From: JAGLYZ01 sp049642725
GTDB taxonomy: Bacteria; Patescibacteriota; Minisyncoccia; Minisyncoccales; JAGMDC01
NCBI GenBank assembly: GCA_049642725.1
Contig: JBARPC010000015.1
Location: forward strand, 1 to 34,040
DNA: 34,040 nucleotides
Direction: 5' to 3'
Made by a program: the position numbers and the translations under genes. The notes under the pieces are model-generated. The model ran no database searches. It saw only the letters and a list, made by a program, of their open reading frames with translations, and was not told where the DNA came from. Shown here in pieces: positions 7,480 to 14,946 of this stretch (positions within the stretch are counted from its first letter, which is position 1; the number at the start of each line of letters is the position of its first letter).

Positions 7480-7911
7480 CTAAATTTTACTTAAATCTCC
7501 ATAAAGAACAACAGGTCTCATAGCTTCTATTTCTTCCCTGTAATTTATGTCAGGAATGGGATTCAATAAAAATATCTTTTTGCCTAAAATATAAGCAAAT
7601 CCCATCTCTAAAAAAGTGTTGCCTCCGATATAGTTTTTAATTCCATTTTTATCAAAGTTCAAAACTAAAACCGCATCACTATTTTTTATTCTTTCTATAT
7701 GTTCATCAATTAATGATTTTTTGAGTTTCAATAAATCTTCTGTGAGATTGTTTTTTCTCATTGCGTGATAATATTTCATAGATACAGCATTACCATTCAC
7801 TTCAATTTCTTGCGACCAGATAAAAATAAGATGGTTTTCCTCTTCTAACCTTTTCTTAATTTCGTAGGATTCTTTTGTAAAAAATGCTGATGAGCAAATT
7901 GTTATTTTCAT
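7480..7911 (-). CDS. Nucleoside 2-deoxyribosyltransferase-like protein
   Basis: A 143-aa Rossmann-like protein. MKITICSSAFF at the N-terminus, SDAVLVLNFDKNG, the glycine/glutamate segment IGGNTFLEMGFAYILGKKIFLLN and the closing MRPVVLYGDL fit the nucleoside 2-deoxyribosyltransferase/TIR-like fold. In that fold a Glu in the xxxEMGxA segment (here Glu of FLEMGFA) is the nucleophile. The usual substrate is a deoxynucleoside or a damaged or modified nucleotide. It lies 9 nt downstream of the Maf-family pyrophosphatase gene, so both may serve nucleotide-pool cleaning. The exact reaction cannot be read from sequence. Confidence 0.68.
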   Translation of the reverse strand: MKITICSSAFFTKESYEIKKRLEEENHLIFIWSQEIEVNGNAVSMKYYHAMRKNNLTEDLLKLKKSLIDEHIERIKNSDAVLVLNFDKNGIKNYIGGNTFLEMGFAYILGKKIFLLNPIPDINYREEIEAMRPVVLYGDLSKI

Positions 7912-7920
7912 AATTAAGAT

Positions 7921-8511
7921 TTAAACTTGATTAAATTTATAACCAACCTCGGGAAGCATTTCAACTATTGTCTCCAAAGGAATGCCTCTTAAAAGATTGT
8001 TATAACTTCCCTCTATTCTTTTAACAAATGTTGAACTGGAATGACTTTCTGGGTCATACCCCAAAGCATAAGTATTAAAATGAGGGTCTTCATCAAGATA
8101 TTTATCAATCTCTTTATCTGAAAGTTTTCTCATAAATACTTCTGTTTTAACAACTCTTGAAATTACTTTATCTAAAGCTGTATTAACTATATGAATCCCT
8201 GTATAAAATTGATGGTTGTTTCCAGACAGAGATTGCAGCCGCTGAAATTCCTCTTCTTTTGATTTTGGCTTTTCAAGAATTTGATTGTTAAAATATGCAA
8301 CTGAATCCATTCCAATTACAATAGCATCGGAATGATTTTTAGCCACTGCTTCCGCTTTTAATCTGGAAAGATTTTTTACCAATTCTTCTGGATTATTTCT
8401 CTCCGCTTGAGATTCATCCACATTACTTCCTTCTGTTTCAAAATCAATACCTAAATATCCAAATGCTTCTTTGCGGTAGGGAGAAGTTGTAGCTAAAATT
8501 AGTTTGGTCAT
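7921..8511 (-). CDS. Maf-family nucleoside triphosphate pyrophosphatase
   Basis: A house-cleaning enzyme that hydrolyses non-canonical or pyrimidine NTPs to NMP and pyrophosphate. Visible motifs are LATTSPYRKEAF (6-17, usual S-x-RR), VDES (31-34), LSRLKAEAVA (48-57), IGMDSVAY (66-73), the KP pair (81-82) and YTGIHIV (103-109). The C-terminal half has PHFNTYALGYDPE and GSYNNLLRGIPLETI, equivalent to the usual AGaYaiq and GsyxnvvGLPl. Deviations are MDS where most family members have aDTvV, and one Arg in the first motif. First gene of a pair with the deoxyribosyltransferase-like gene. Its own promoter is not clear. Confidence 0.85.
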   Translation of the reverse strand: MTKLILATTSPYRKEAFGYLGIDFETEGSNVDESQAERNNPEELVKNLSRLKAEAVAKNHSDAIVIGMDSVAYFNNQILEKPKSKEEEFQRLQSLSGNNHQFYTGIHIVNTALDKVISRVVKTEVFMRKLSDKEIDKYLDEDPHFNTYALGYDPESHSSSTFVKRIEGSYNNLLRGIPLETIVEMLPEVGYKFNQV

Positions 8512-8610
8512 AAAATAAAAAATGAATTAAAGAATTTTATCTAAATTTCCATCTATAGTGAAATCCAAACTAGCGCAAATTATAATTCTCATAATATTTT
8601 ATTATACAAA

Positions 8611-8638
8611 AAAACCGCCTCTTTGGCGAGGCGGTTTT
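8611..8638 (-). terminator. Intrinsic terminator of the slipin gene
   Basis: An 11-bp perfect stem (8611-8621/8628-8638, AAAACCGCCTC arm) with a 6-nt loop, followed on the minus strand by a seven-T run. It begins 4 nt after the slipin stop codon. Confidence 0.9.
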
Positions 8639-8642
8639 AACC

Positions 8643-9425
8643 TTATTCTCCTTGTTCACTATCTTTCTCTTTTAATATTTTTTTGCCCATTCCTTCAAAA
8701 GCCCTTAAGATTTCCAGAGGCACGGCAAAGACAATGGTGTTTGACCTATCAGAGCTGATATCATTGATGGATTGAAGAGTTCTTAAGTGAAGAGCGCCAT
8801 TTGCTTCAGATAAAATTCGGGCGGCTTTTGCCATATTATCAGCGGCAATTACTTCTCCTTCGGCCTTAATAATTATTGCTCTTTTTTCTCTTTCTGCCTC
8901 GGCCTGCTTGCCAATCACTCTTTTCATTTCTTCCGGAAGAGTGATGTCTTTTAATTCCACATTATCAACCTTGATACCCCAGGGGTCGGTAGCTTTATCA
9001 ATAATGTCCCTGATGCTTTCCGAAACCCTGTCTCTTTGGGAAAGAAGTTGATCCAAATCCACCTGTCCGACGGCATTTCTCATCGTGGTTTGCGCCAGCT
9101 GTGATATAGCATAGTAAAAATTCTCTACCTCTAAAACCGCCTTATCAGCAGCACTTACTTTATAATATATAACCGCATTAACGCTGACTGAAATATTGTC
9201 TTTGGTAATTGCCTCCTGATTTGGCACATCTACTGCCTTAACCCTTAAATCTATTTTTCGGTAAAACTGAATAATTGGCCAAACCAATCTCCAACCGGGC
9301 GGCATTAAACCGGAATACTTACCCAGGGTAAACTTAACTCCGTTTTGATATTGGTTAATCTGTTTAATAGAAATCAGAATAATAAACGCGATTATTCCTA
9401 AAATAAGATATATTGTATTTATCAT
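8643..9425 (-). CDS. Slipin (stomatin/SPFH-domain membrane protein)
   Basis: 260 aa. One N-terminal membrane hairpin (~3-20) is followed by the SPFH domain: YQNGVKFTLGKYSGLMPPGW, KAVDVPNQEAITKDN, VSVNAVIYYKV, AQTTMRNAVGQVDLDQLLSQ and WGIKVDNVELKDI. The C-terminal coiled coil contains KQAEAEREKRAIIIKAEGE, also typical. Slipins scaffold membrane microdomains and control membrane-bound proteases and channels; many are paired with NfeD. No NfeD gene is adjacent here. Monocistronic, with a strong terminator and a GACCTT element 29 nt upstream of the ATG. Confidence 0.93.
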   Translation of the reverse strand: MINTIYLILGIIAFIILISIKQINQYQNGVKFTLGKYSGLMPPGWRLVWPIIQFYRKIDLRVKAVDVPNQEAITKDNISVSVNAVIYYKVSAADKAVLEVENFYYAISQLAQTTMRNAVGQVDLDQLLSQRDRVSESIRDIIDKATDPWGIKVDNVELKDITLPEEMKRVIGKQAEAEREKRAIIIKAEGEVIAADNMAKAARILSEANGALHLRTLQSINDISSDRSNTIVFAVPLEILRAFEGMGKKILKEKDSEQGE

Positions 9426-9430
9426 ATTTT

Positions 9431-9595
9431 TTAATGGTTAATATTAATATTTTCGACCTTTTTTTTAATATTTTTATCTGGAAAGTCGTCTTCCGAAACA
9501 TATAATTCCCAACCACCAGGATACTCAAAACCATAGCCGAGTTTATCGTCATAAACATACCCTTGGGTTGTTATTTCTCCTGATACTGGTTCCAT
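9431..9595 (-). pseudogene. Micro-ORF or remnant with a YDDKLGYGFEYP segment
   Basis: A 54-codon reading frame (MEPVSGEITTQGYVYDDK, then LGYGFEYPGGWELYVSEDDF) ending in TAA at 9431. The D-K-x-G-Y-x-F-x-Y-P-x-x-W segment is the start of the PsbP-like domain common in lipoproteins of this kind. A similar segment (NEKYGYSLKYP) lies in the neighbouring 399-aa protein. It stops after about one beta-hairpin, so it is probably a remnant of a larger gene or of a duplicated neighbour. A TATAAT lies about 40 nt upstream, so expression is possible. The slipin leader overlaps its end. Confidence 0.4.
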
Positions 9596-9655
9596 TGGAT
9601 TGTAATAATTTTCTTAAACATAATTATTTAATATTATAACTTTTTTAGGGTTTAG

Positions 9656-10855
9656 TTATTCTAAAATACTGAAGGTAAAAAGTATTTTATCGTAGAGCGC
9701 TCTATTGCCTTCATCGTCCACGTTTAGTATCTGAATCTTAAGCAGTTTATCATTCTTTATAAAGTAAATATCTTCTTGAGACCAAGCCATAGGTGATTGG
9801 GGAGTATAAACCCTTACAGCTGGTATTCCGTCTATTTCCATATTTATCTCATCGGGAACGTTTTGGTGAGGAAAGTTTTCTTTAACCCATTTAACAAGGT
9901 CTGTGCCAGCGGGCGGACTGTAACTATCAACAAAAATAGAATGAAAAACATCAAAAAAAGCACCTGTTAAATCAGATTTTGTGCCGGTAAATGTTGCCAG
10001 AGACACGTTGTTTGGATCTTCAGCATTAAAATAGCACAGACATTCCCGGGGTCTTTCTTCTGGTGGACTTTGTTTGCAATAACCCGGCAAAGGACCATAA
10101 AGACAGTCTGTAGGATATTTCAAAGAATATCCATATTTTTCATTCATATAAATCTGCCAATCCTCTGTTGCGTATTCTATTTTGGTTTTCCCTACCTTTC
10201 CACATTTGATAGTTATGTCCCAGTTATCAGTATCAGTTGGAACCCACTGGCCTTCTGCCTCTTTGTATCCGGTCAGACCTCCGGAAACCGCACAAACAGC
10301 TTTATCCTTCCTATAACCGATTAATTCTGAAATAGTGCCAGCAGATATATTGTAAATATCTACTTCAAAGCCATTATTTTTTAAAAACTGTTCAATACTA
10401 TCATATTGTTCACTTGATATGCGTTCAGCTTCAAATCCTTTTCCAGCTACAGTTTCTTCTCTTACTTCGGGATCTACATTAACAATCCACTTAAATTGAA
10501 ACTCTTCTATCCCTGAAAAATCTATTCCAGTTTCTTGTTTAAGGTCTTCAAGAAGATTTGAGGCCTCATCTAAAAATACACACTCGCTTCCATTAAAGCA
10601 CTTATCATGTCCACAGTCGCAAATTTTCACTTGATGGCTATTTTCTGGTGAACAACCACAGGGACCGATAAGACACAAGTTAGGAAAATCACTAGTTGCT
10701 TTACAACACAATGATGTTGATACTGTTCCTCCCGAATTTATGCAAGCTTGTTCTTTTTCAGTTAGCTCTTCAGGCGCTAAGGTTGATTGATAAACCAAAT
10801 AGCCTAATCCTGCGACAATTATTATAATAATGATTGCAATTATTGTTTTTGACAT
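9656..10855 (-). CDS. Membrane-anchored Cys-rich protein with PsbP-like C-terminal domain
   Basis: 399 aa. The N-terminal hydrophobic helix (4-22) is an uncleaved anchor or signal. Residues ~37-92 hold a compact cysteine-rich module (ACINSGGTV, SLCCKAT, CLIGPCGC, ICDCGHDKCF, then SECV) with about a dozen Cys, a pattern I associate with secreted proteins of CPR bacteria and archaea. It probably forms disulphides or binds metal. A middle region (~100-215) has alternating strands. The C-terminal ~170 residues (YMNEKYGYSLKYP, then EINMEIDGIPAVRVY and DIYFIKNDKLLKIQI) match PsbP-like envelope domains. No enzymatic motif. The domain is likely extracytoplasmic; function unknown. Confidence 0.72.
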   Translation of the reverse strand: MSKTIIAIIIIIIVAGLGYLVYQSTLAPEELTEKEQACINSGGTVSTSLCCKATSDFPNLCLIGPCGCSPENSHQVKICDCGHDKCFNGSECVFLDEASNLLEDLKQETGIDFSGIEEFQFKWIVNVDPEVREETVAGKGFEAERISSEQYDSIEQFLKNNGFEVDIYNISAGTISELIGYRKDKAVCAVSGGLTGYKEAEGQWVPTDTDNWDITIKCGKVGKTKIEYATEDWQIYMNEKYGYSLKYPTDCLYGPLPGYCKQSPPEERPRECLCYFNAEDPNNVSLATFTGTKSDLTGAFFDVFHSIFVDSYSPPAGTDLVKWVKENFPHQNVPDEINMEIDGIPAVRVYTPQSPMAWSQEDIYFIKNDKLLKIQILNVDDEGNRALYDKILFTFSILE

Positions 10856-10897
10856 ATGTTTTTGTTATTAAAACCTATATTTTGACCTTTCGTTTCC

Positions 10898-10927
10898 ATT
10901 CTACCAAAAACCGCTTCCGTGGAAAGC
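10898..10927 (-). promoter_or_regulatory. Terminator-promoter module upstream of the Cys-rich protein
   Basis: On the minus strand the hairpin GCTTTCC/GGAAGC (10927-10913, one bulge) is followed by GGTTTTT, which runs into the extended -10 TGGTAGAAT (10906-10898). GAAAGGTC follows at the predicted start (10884-10890), 28 nt before the ATG. Confidence 0.6.
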
Positions 10928-10940
10928 AAAAATGCCTTCT

Positions 10941-10970
10941 CCGCCAACTGGACGCTGTTAGAACCTGTTT
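10941..10970. repeat. Dispersed intergenic repeat, copy B
   Basis: The best copy of a ~30-nt segment (CCGCCAACTGGACGC, then TGTTAGAACCTGTTT) also found at 7129-7158 and, less well, at 12367-12396. Partial matches occur at 7473-7481, 22257-22278 and 26988-27000. All are intergenic. Confidence 0.6.
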
Positions 10971-11017
10971 AAGATATTACTGACAAACATCATTATTAAC
11001 CGTTAAGTAATTTAAGA

Positions 11018-12265
11018 CTACCTTTTTGATCCGCCGAGACAATGGGCGCAATTATCAAACCCTTGTTTATGAGCATCAATAAGATTGATAAATTTTACTT
11101 TATTGATACTCTTAACCAACTCAAGCCAAGGACAGGTATGTTGATGCACTTCCATATGATTTTTATCGTTATTTCCGATGTATAAAATTTTAGGCCTTTC
11201 AGTAAATTTTCCCCAAATTAAAAGCCAAATTCGCGCTACCGATTCAACGGCATCGTGAAAAATTAAATTAGTAATATCTATAAATTCTTCTTTCCCCTTT
11301 CTTCTGATTAAATCTCTTACATCTTCGTATCCTGATTTTTTATTTTCCGCGTCTTCTTTGTTAATCCACGCCAGGGAAAGACCATAAGATACTCTGCAAA
11401 CATTTACCATTTCCTGCCAAACGTCATTATTGCTTCTCTTCAGCCCCTTATCGCTTGCGCTTAATTTATATCTTTCTTCTTTGTCTATTTTAATTATAGA
11501 ACTTTTGGGCAGATTAAGAACAATATTATCCACTGAATTTTTGGAATATTTGCCTATCTCTACTATGCTTTCCTTGGGAAAAGATTTTTCCCATTCTTCT
11601 TCTATGGAAGGATGTAAACGGGGTGGAATAGGCCTTACTCTTTTGGCTCTGGTATAATCCCTGTAATCACAATGCAAAGGCATATAGGCGTCTGTAATGT
11701 AATGAGAGAGCATAAAAAGGGTAGTAGCAATTTGACGGGCGGAAAAAGTGGGAGACAAAGAAAGACTCTTTATGCTTGCGGCAGACAAATCACCTTCATA
11801 AGCTTTTCTCCTCCGTTCCCTAAGATAAAAAGCCAAGGGAAAATCGCCGAGTTTAAGCATATCGCCGACGCTATGAGTAAGAGCGATTACTCGATTAGGC
11901 AAATATCCTTCCTTTGACCAATAATGTTCATTTAATACTACTTCTTCTTTAAGACGTTCTAAACAAAGACGTTTTCCCTTGAGCCGGGATTTAAGTTCTT
12001 TGTAGGGCGCCCTGCTTCTTTTATCTTTACTTTTAGAACCCAGAATTTTGGGGTCGTTGGTCTGTTTAAAAATATGGCCGTATTTCATATCGCAGATTAA
12101 AGAATCAGGAATCCATGCTCCATCCCATACATTTGAGAGATAATATGAGAGAAGCTCTATTAATTTGTCGGTATGGTATACATTCCCTATTTTACCTTTA
12201 ACGCTAATGTCATCTATAAGTTTAAAAGCCCGAAGGGCAATCCAGCCATGAGCAGCGCGTTTCAT
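11018..12265 (-). CDS. Zinc-dependent phospholipase C/S1-P1-like hydrolase with Ada-like zinc tail
   Basis: 415 aa. The helical trinuclear-zinc fold is indicated by H6 and W8 (AAHGWIALRA), D48 and D54 (DGAWIPD), H131 (LTHSVGDMLKLG), H188-xxx-D192-xxxxx-H198 (LSHYITDAYMPLH) and H337-xxx-E341 (FHDAVES). These spacings match bacterial phospholipase C and S1/P1 nucleases. Residues ~360-410 form a separate module: LYIGNN, VHQHTCPW, then DAHKQGFDNCAHC (H374, H376, C378, C406, C409). It resembles the Ada-type metal-binding motif found at the ends of some secreted nucleases. No signal peptide is evident, so a cytoplasmic role is likely. Substrate (phospholipid or nucleic acid) is undecided. Confidence 0.7.
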   Translation of the reverse strand: MKRAAHGWIALRAFKLIDDISVKGKIGNVYHTDKLIELLSYYLSNVWDGAWIPDSLICDMKYGHIFKQTNDPKILGSKSKDKRSRAPYKELKSRLKGKRLCLERLKEEVVLNEHYWSKEGYLPNRVIALTHSVGDMLKLGDFPLAFYLRERRRKAYEGDLSAASIKSLSLSPTFSARQIATTLFMLSHYITDAYMPLHCDYRDYTRAKRVRPIPPRLHPSIEEEWEKSFPKESIVEIGKYSKNSVDNIVLNLPKSSIIKIDKEERYKLSASDKGLKRSNNDVWQEMVNVCRVSYGLSLAWINKEDAENKKSGYEDVRDLIRRKGKEEFIDITNLIFHDAVESVARIWLLIWGKFTERPKILYIGNNDKNHMEVHQHTCPWLELVKSINKVKFINLIDAHKQGFDNCAHCLGGSKR

Positions 12266-12314
12266 ATTTTTTTTCTTTTATGTCTTTATTTTTAATATTA
12301 TCGACCTTTCATTC

Positions 12315-12323
12315 TATTTTACC
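12315..12323 (-). promoter_or_regulatory. Extended -10 promoter of the phospholipase C-like gene
   Basis: TGGTAAAAT on the minus strand, followed by GAAAGGTCG (12310-12301) around the predicted start, 36 nt before the ATG. Dispersed repeat copy C lies just upstream. Confidence 0.5.
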
Positions 12324-12366
12324 ACAATAAAAAGAAACAACAAATCTCAAACGAAAAAATCGTTCT

Positions 12367-12396
12367 CCGCCTATTGGACGCATTTAGAACCATTTT
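12367..12396. repeat. Dispersed intergenic repeat, copy C (diverged)
   Basis: CCGCC, TTGGACGC and TTAGAACC are shared with the copies at 7129 and 10941. The remaining positions differ. Confidence 0.45.
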
Positions 12397-12435
12397 TGCA
12401 TTCAACTCAAACACCTTTATCTTAAACCGTTTTTA

Positions 12436-13299
12436 TTACATTGGCCAAATTTTAATTTTTTGAGCATCGGTTTTAATGTCCGGTGTAATATCCCACCAAC
12501 TGGTTTTGAGTTTATAAATACATTTAGCGCTGGCAGAAATATTTTTGACATTCTTCCTGACCTTCAAAATCATACACGGGTTAAAACCTTGAATCACGTT
12601 TGTTTTGTAAACTTTCCAATAAAGATGATAATTTTTTCTGCCGCAAGCATCTATCATGAATTTTTTAAAACCCCAATCAAATTCCCATGGGTTAATTTCA
12701 ATCTCAATTAAATCAGAAACTATTTGACCGATTGGCGAGGGAATAAGTTTTAAAAGTTTATTTACCCCTAAACTTATCTTCCCGCTCAAAACTTTAACGC
12801 GTTTGATTTTATCATCCGGCGCAATATCGTAGGCAGTCACATCTGTTTTATTTTGACCATCACTTTTTAAATCAACCTGAAAAAGGAGTTCTTGAATTTT
12901 AAACTGCCTGCCAAGCATGACATTTAGTCCTAACTCAACAATATAATAATTAAATTCACCAAGCGTATTCTTGATTGACTTGGCTAAATCCGGTTGGTCA
13001 GATGGAATTTGATAGACGTTGGCTCCCGGCGCCGCTCCCACTACTACCTTACTTAATTCTTTTCTGATTTTATTAAGAGACCTGCTTTTACCAATTACTT
13101 TAAGCGGACGGGGTTCTCCTCCCCTCCGCATTTTATAAATACGCGTTTTTTCCATTGGCATAACTTCTGTTAATTTTTCTCTTTGCAATCCATACCTGTT
13201 TAAAAATTTTGCTCCCGAGGTGACCCCAACAGCGGGGATGGCTAAATGTTCAATTTCAAATGGTTTGTATATTTTAAATTTTGCACCAAACTTTTTCAT
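12436..13299 (-). CDS. Hypothetical protein, no recognised family
   Basis: 287 aa, basic, with no signal peptide and no convincing membrane helix. I do not recognise it. The N-terminal third has a Gly-rich VGVTSGAKFLNRYGLQ and several Arg/Lys clusters. The middle (~110-200) looks like alternating strands (YYIVELGLNVMLG, ELLFQVDLKSDG, VKVLSGKISLG). The C-terminal part is Trp/Cys-containing (NPWEFDWGFKKFMIDAC, KTSWWDITPDIK). The even spread of strand-like segments suggests a beta-rich fold. Its codon use looks like its neighbours', so I see no sign of recent transfer. It has a single-gene promoter and an unusually long leader with a 9-bp hairpin. Confidence 0.65.
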   Translation of the reverse strand: MKKFGAKFKIYKPFEIEHLAIPAVGVTSGAKFLNRYGLQREKLTEVMPMEKTRIYKMRRGGEPRPLKVIGKSRSLNKIRKELSKVVVGAAPGANVYQIPSDQPDLAKSIKNTLGEFNYYIVELGLNVMLGRQFKIQELLFQVDLKSDGQNKTDVTAYDIAPDDKIKRVKVLSGKISLGVNKLLKLIPSPIGQIVSDLIEIEINPWEFDWGFKKFMIDACGRKNYHLYWKVYKTNVIQGFNPCMILKVRKNVKNISASAKCIYKLKTSWWDITPDIKTDAQKIKIWPM

Positions 13300-13328
13300 A
13301 TTTTTATTTTTTAGAATTTACGCGCCCT

Positions 13329-13399
13329 GAATCTGCTTACTTAAAATGAGCAGATTCTGTTTTTAATAAATATATGACGACCTTTATGTTATTTTACCA
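13329..13399 (-). promoter_or_regulatory. Promoter and hairpin leader of the orphan gene
   Basis: An extended -10 TGGTAAAAT (13399-13391) is followed by AAAGGTC (13385-13379) at the start. A 9-bp perfect hairpin follows (GAATCTGCT, 13357-13349, with 13337-13329; 11-nt loop). With the hairpin folded, the heptamer-to-ATG distance falls from 79 to about 50 nt. The rest of 13400-13569 holds only the terminator below and a short GAGC/GCTC hairpin near 13485. Confidence 0.5.
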
Positions 13400-13511
13400 A
13401 AAAACTGAAAAAAAATATACCATGGTAAAACAAAACTTAAAAAGTTAAAAATCAGAGCTAATATTAAAAAATTGGGAGCGAGCTTTGCTCTGCTTCGGAG
13501 CCCCTGTTATT

Positions 13512-13551
13512 AAAACAATCCCGCGCACCGGCCGCCGAGCGGGATTGTTTT
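13512..13551. terminator. Strong 13-bp terminator hairpin after the anti-sigma-like gene
   Basis: AAAACAATCCCGC (13512-13524) pairs perfectly with 13539-13551, with a 14-nt GC-rich loop. T-runs occur on both sides (six on plus, four on minus), so it may act in both directions. On the minus strand it ends the sigma/anti-sigma operon 18 nt after the stop. Confidence 0.85.
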
Positions 13552-13569
13552 TTATAGGTGAAAGAAGAA

Positions 13570-14841
13570 TTACTCTTTTTCTATTGATTTTACGGTATTG
13601 CTTGCCAAATCAATGGTAATCCAGTAATTCTCTCCTGTGCTTTCTTTCTCTAAAACCACGGTGGCAGTTTCTACTCGTGTTTCTATACTTGTCTCGGTTT
13701 TAGTAATAATCGGTTTTGAACTGATAACATCCAGAATCTCATAATCATTATCTTTTAATAAATCTTTAATTCTGTCGTCTTTCTCGCCAATCTCTTTAAG
13801 GAGCATCGCAAACATTTCTTTTTCAGTAGCGCTCCCTGGTCCGCTTAGTTGAACTTCGCTTATTACCACTCCTTCATCGGGTAAAAGTGTTTCTACTCTG
13901 TCCAGCTCAAGATAAAGCTTCTGCTTAATAGGATAAGGATACTCGGATTTGGGTCTTTCAATTCTGCCAGTTGAGAATGACACCGCTCCTTCTACTTTGC
14001 CTGTGGTCAGATTCACTGTGATTATGTCCTGATATTCATCGGACTTGAAAATCACATTAGCTCTTTTTTGCTCATTTGGGTCAGCGGAAGTAATTTCCAT
14101 CCCGTCATCAGGGTCTTCATCTAAACGGAGTTTAAGAGGAGGCATTGGTTTGACGATTACTTCTCTTTCTTCTAAATCAGGAATCATTTCTTTAATCTTT
14201 AGCTCGCTTTTGGCAATTTCAATCGCTCTAACTTTTTCTTCTTCTGTTAAGGGAGTGATGTTAATCTTCATTTCAACCATTTCAAGTTTTTCTACTTTCT
14301 TTGCCTTAAGGTCTATTTCGGCAACTGAACCAGAAGATTCTATTATTTCGCCTGTTACAGGATCTTGGTAGGAGATGTAAAATTGTCCGGGTCCGCGCAT
14401 TCCGCCCTTAGTAGCGACTTCGTCCTCCTCTGTACCGAGAGTTCTTTCTTCCAGTTCAGGAGGTAAATTCTCGCCTGGAAGAGTAAGTAGAACGAAAGCT
14501 TTACCGTCCTGCAGTTTTACTTGTTTAATCTCTACGCCGTATTCCTCCATTAACTCTTTAATTTGAGGGTCGTTTTTGGCGATTTCCATTGCTCTGGCTA
14601 TCTGTAATTTTGGCTGAATTACACCAAATCCTACAACCAGAATTAAAGCCAAAGCAACGCCAGCTGGAACTAATCTTTTTGTCCAAAACATAATTGGTTT
14701 CTCCTTAAAATATCCAGAGTTAAGCAGAGCCATTTTGAGTTTTTGTTTATGGCTCTGAATTTCAATGTTTGGAGTTTCTATACTTTCTAATAGTTCGGCA
14801 ATCTCACTACAAGTTTTTTTGATTAAGTCCTCTTGTTTCAT
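13570..14841 (-). CDS. Probable membrane anti-sigma factor
   Basis: 423 aa. A cytoplasmic N-terminus of about 55 residues (EDLIKKTCSEIAELLESI, then QSHKQKLKMALL) is followed by one membrane helix (~57-77, LVPAGVALALILVVGFGVI) and a long extracytoplasmic part. The outer part carries repeated PepSY-like segments (ARAMEIAKNDPQIKELMEEY, VRAIEIAKSELKIKEMI), suggesting internal duplication. I call it anti-sigma from topology and position: it follows an ECF sigma gene and has the same ECF-type promoter. The N-terminal domain lacks the HxxxCxxC zinc motif of ZAS anti-sigmas (only one Cys). A GACCTTT element lies 43 nt before the ATG. Confidence 0.65.
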   Translation of the reverse strand: MKQEDLIKKTCSEIAELLESIETPNIEIQSHKQKLKMALLNSGYFKEKPIMFWTKRLVPAGVALALILVVGFGVIQPKLQIARAMEIAKNDPQIKELMEEYGVEIKQVKLQDGKAFVLLTLPGENLPPELEERTLGTEEDEVATKGGMRGPGQFYISYQDPVTGEIIESSGSVAEIDLKAKKVEKLEMVEMKINITPLTEEEKVRAIEIAKSELKIKEMIPDLEEREVIVKPMPPLKLRLDEDPDDGMEITSADPNEQKRANVIFKSDEYQDIITVNLTTGKVEGAVSFSTGRIERPKSEYPYPIKQKLYLELDRVETLLPDEGVVISEVQLSGPGSATEKEMFAMLLKEIGEKDDRIKDLLKDNDYEILDVISSKPIITKTETSIETRVETATVVLEKESTGENYWITIDLASNTVKSIEKE

Positions 14842-14917
14842 ATAATAACTCTGAACATTTAGATAATTATTTTTTACTTTTTTCGACCTTTGCGAGAACC
14901 TTCTGACTCTCTGTAAA

Positions 14918-14945
14918 TATAACGCATTGGGTCAAAAAAGGTTGC
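14918..14945 (-). promoter_or_regulatory. ECF-type promoter of the anti-sigma gene
   Basis: GCAACC (14945-14940), 15 nt, CGTTATA (14924-14918). Same boxes and same spacing as the promoter upstream of the sigma gene, so it is probably read by this sigma factor. The -35 box ends 1 nt from the sigma stop codon. Confidence 0.8.
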
Positions 14946-14946
14946 A

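Noticed and set aside
9364..9558. 64-codon minus-strand frame near the slipin start
   Set aside because: It overlaps the slipin gene and the better-supported 54-codon frame, and it is Lys/Ile/Tyr-rich with no family signal.
13570..14841. Zinc-binding anti-sigma (ZAS) assignment
   Set aside because: The N-terminal domain has a single Cys and no HxxxCxxC motif; the anti-sigma call rests on position and topology only.
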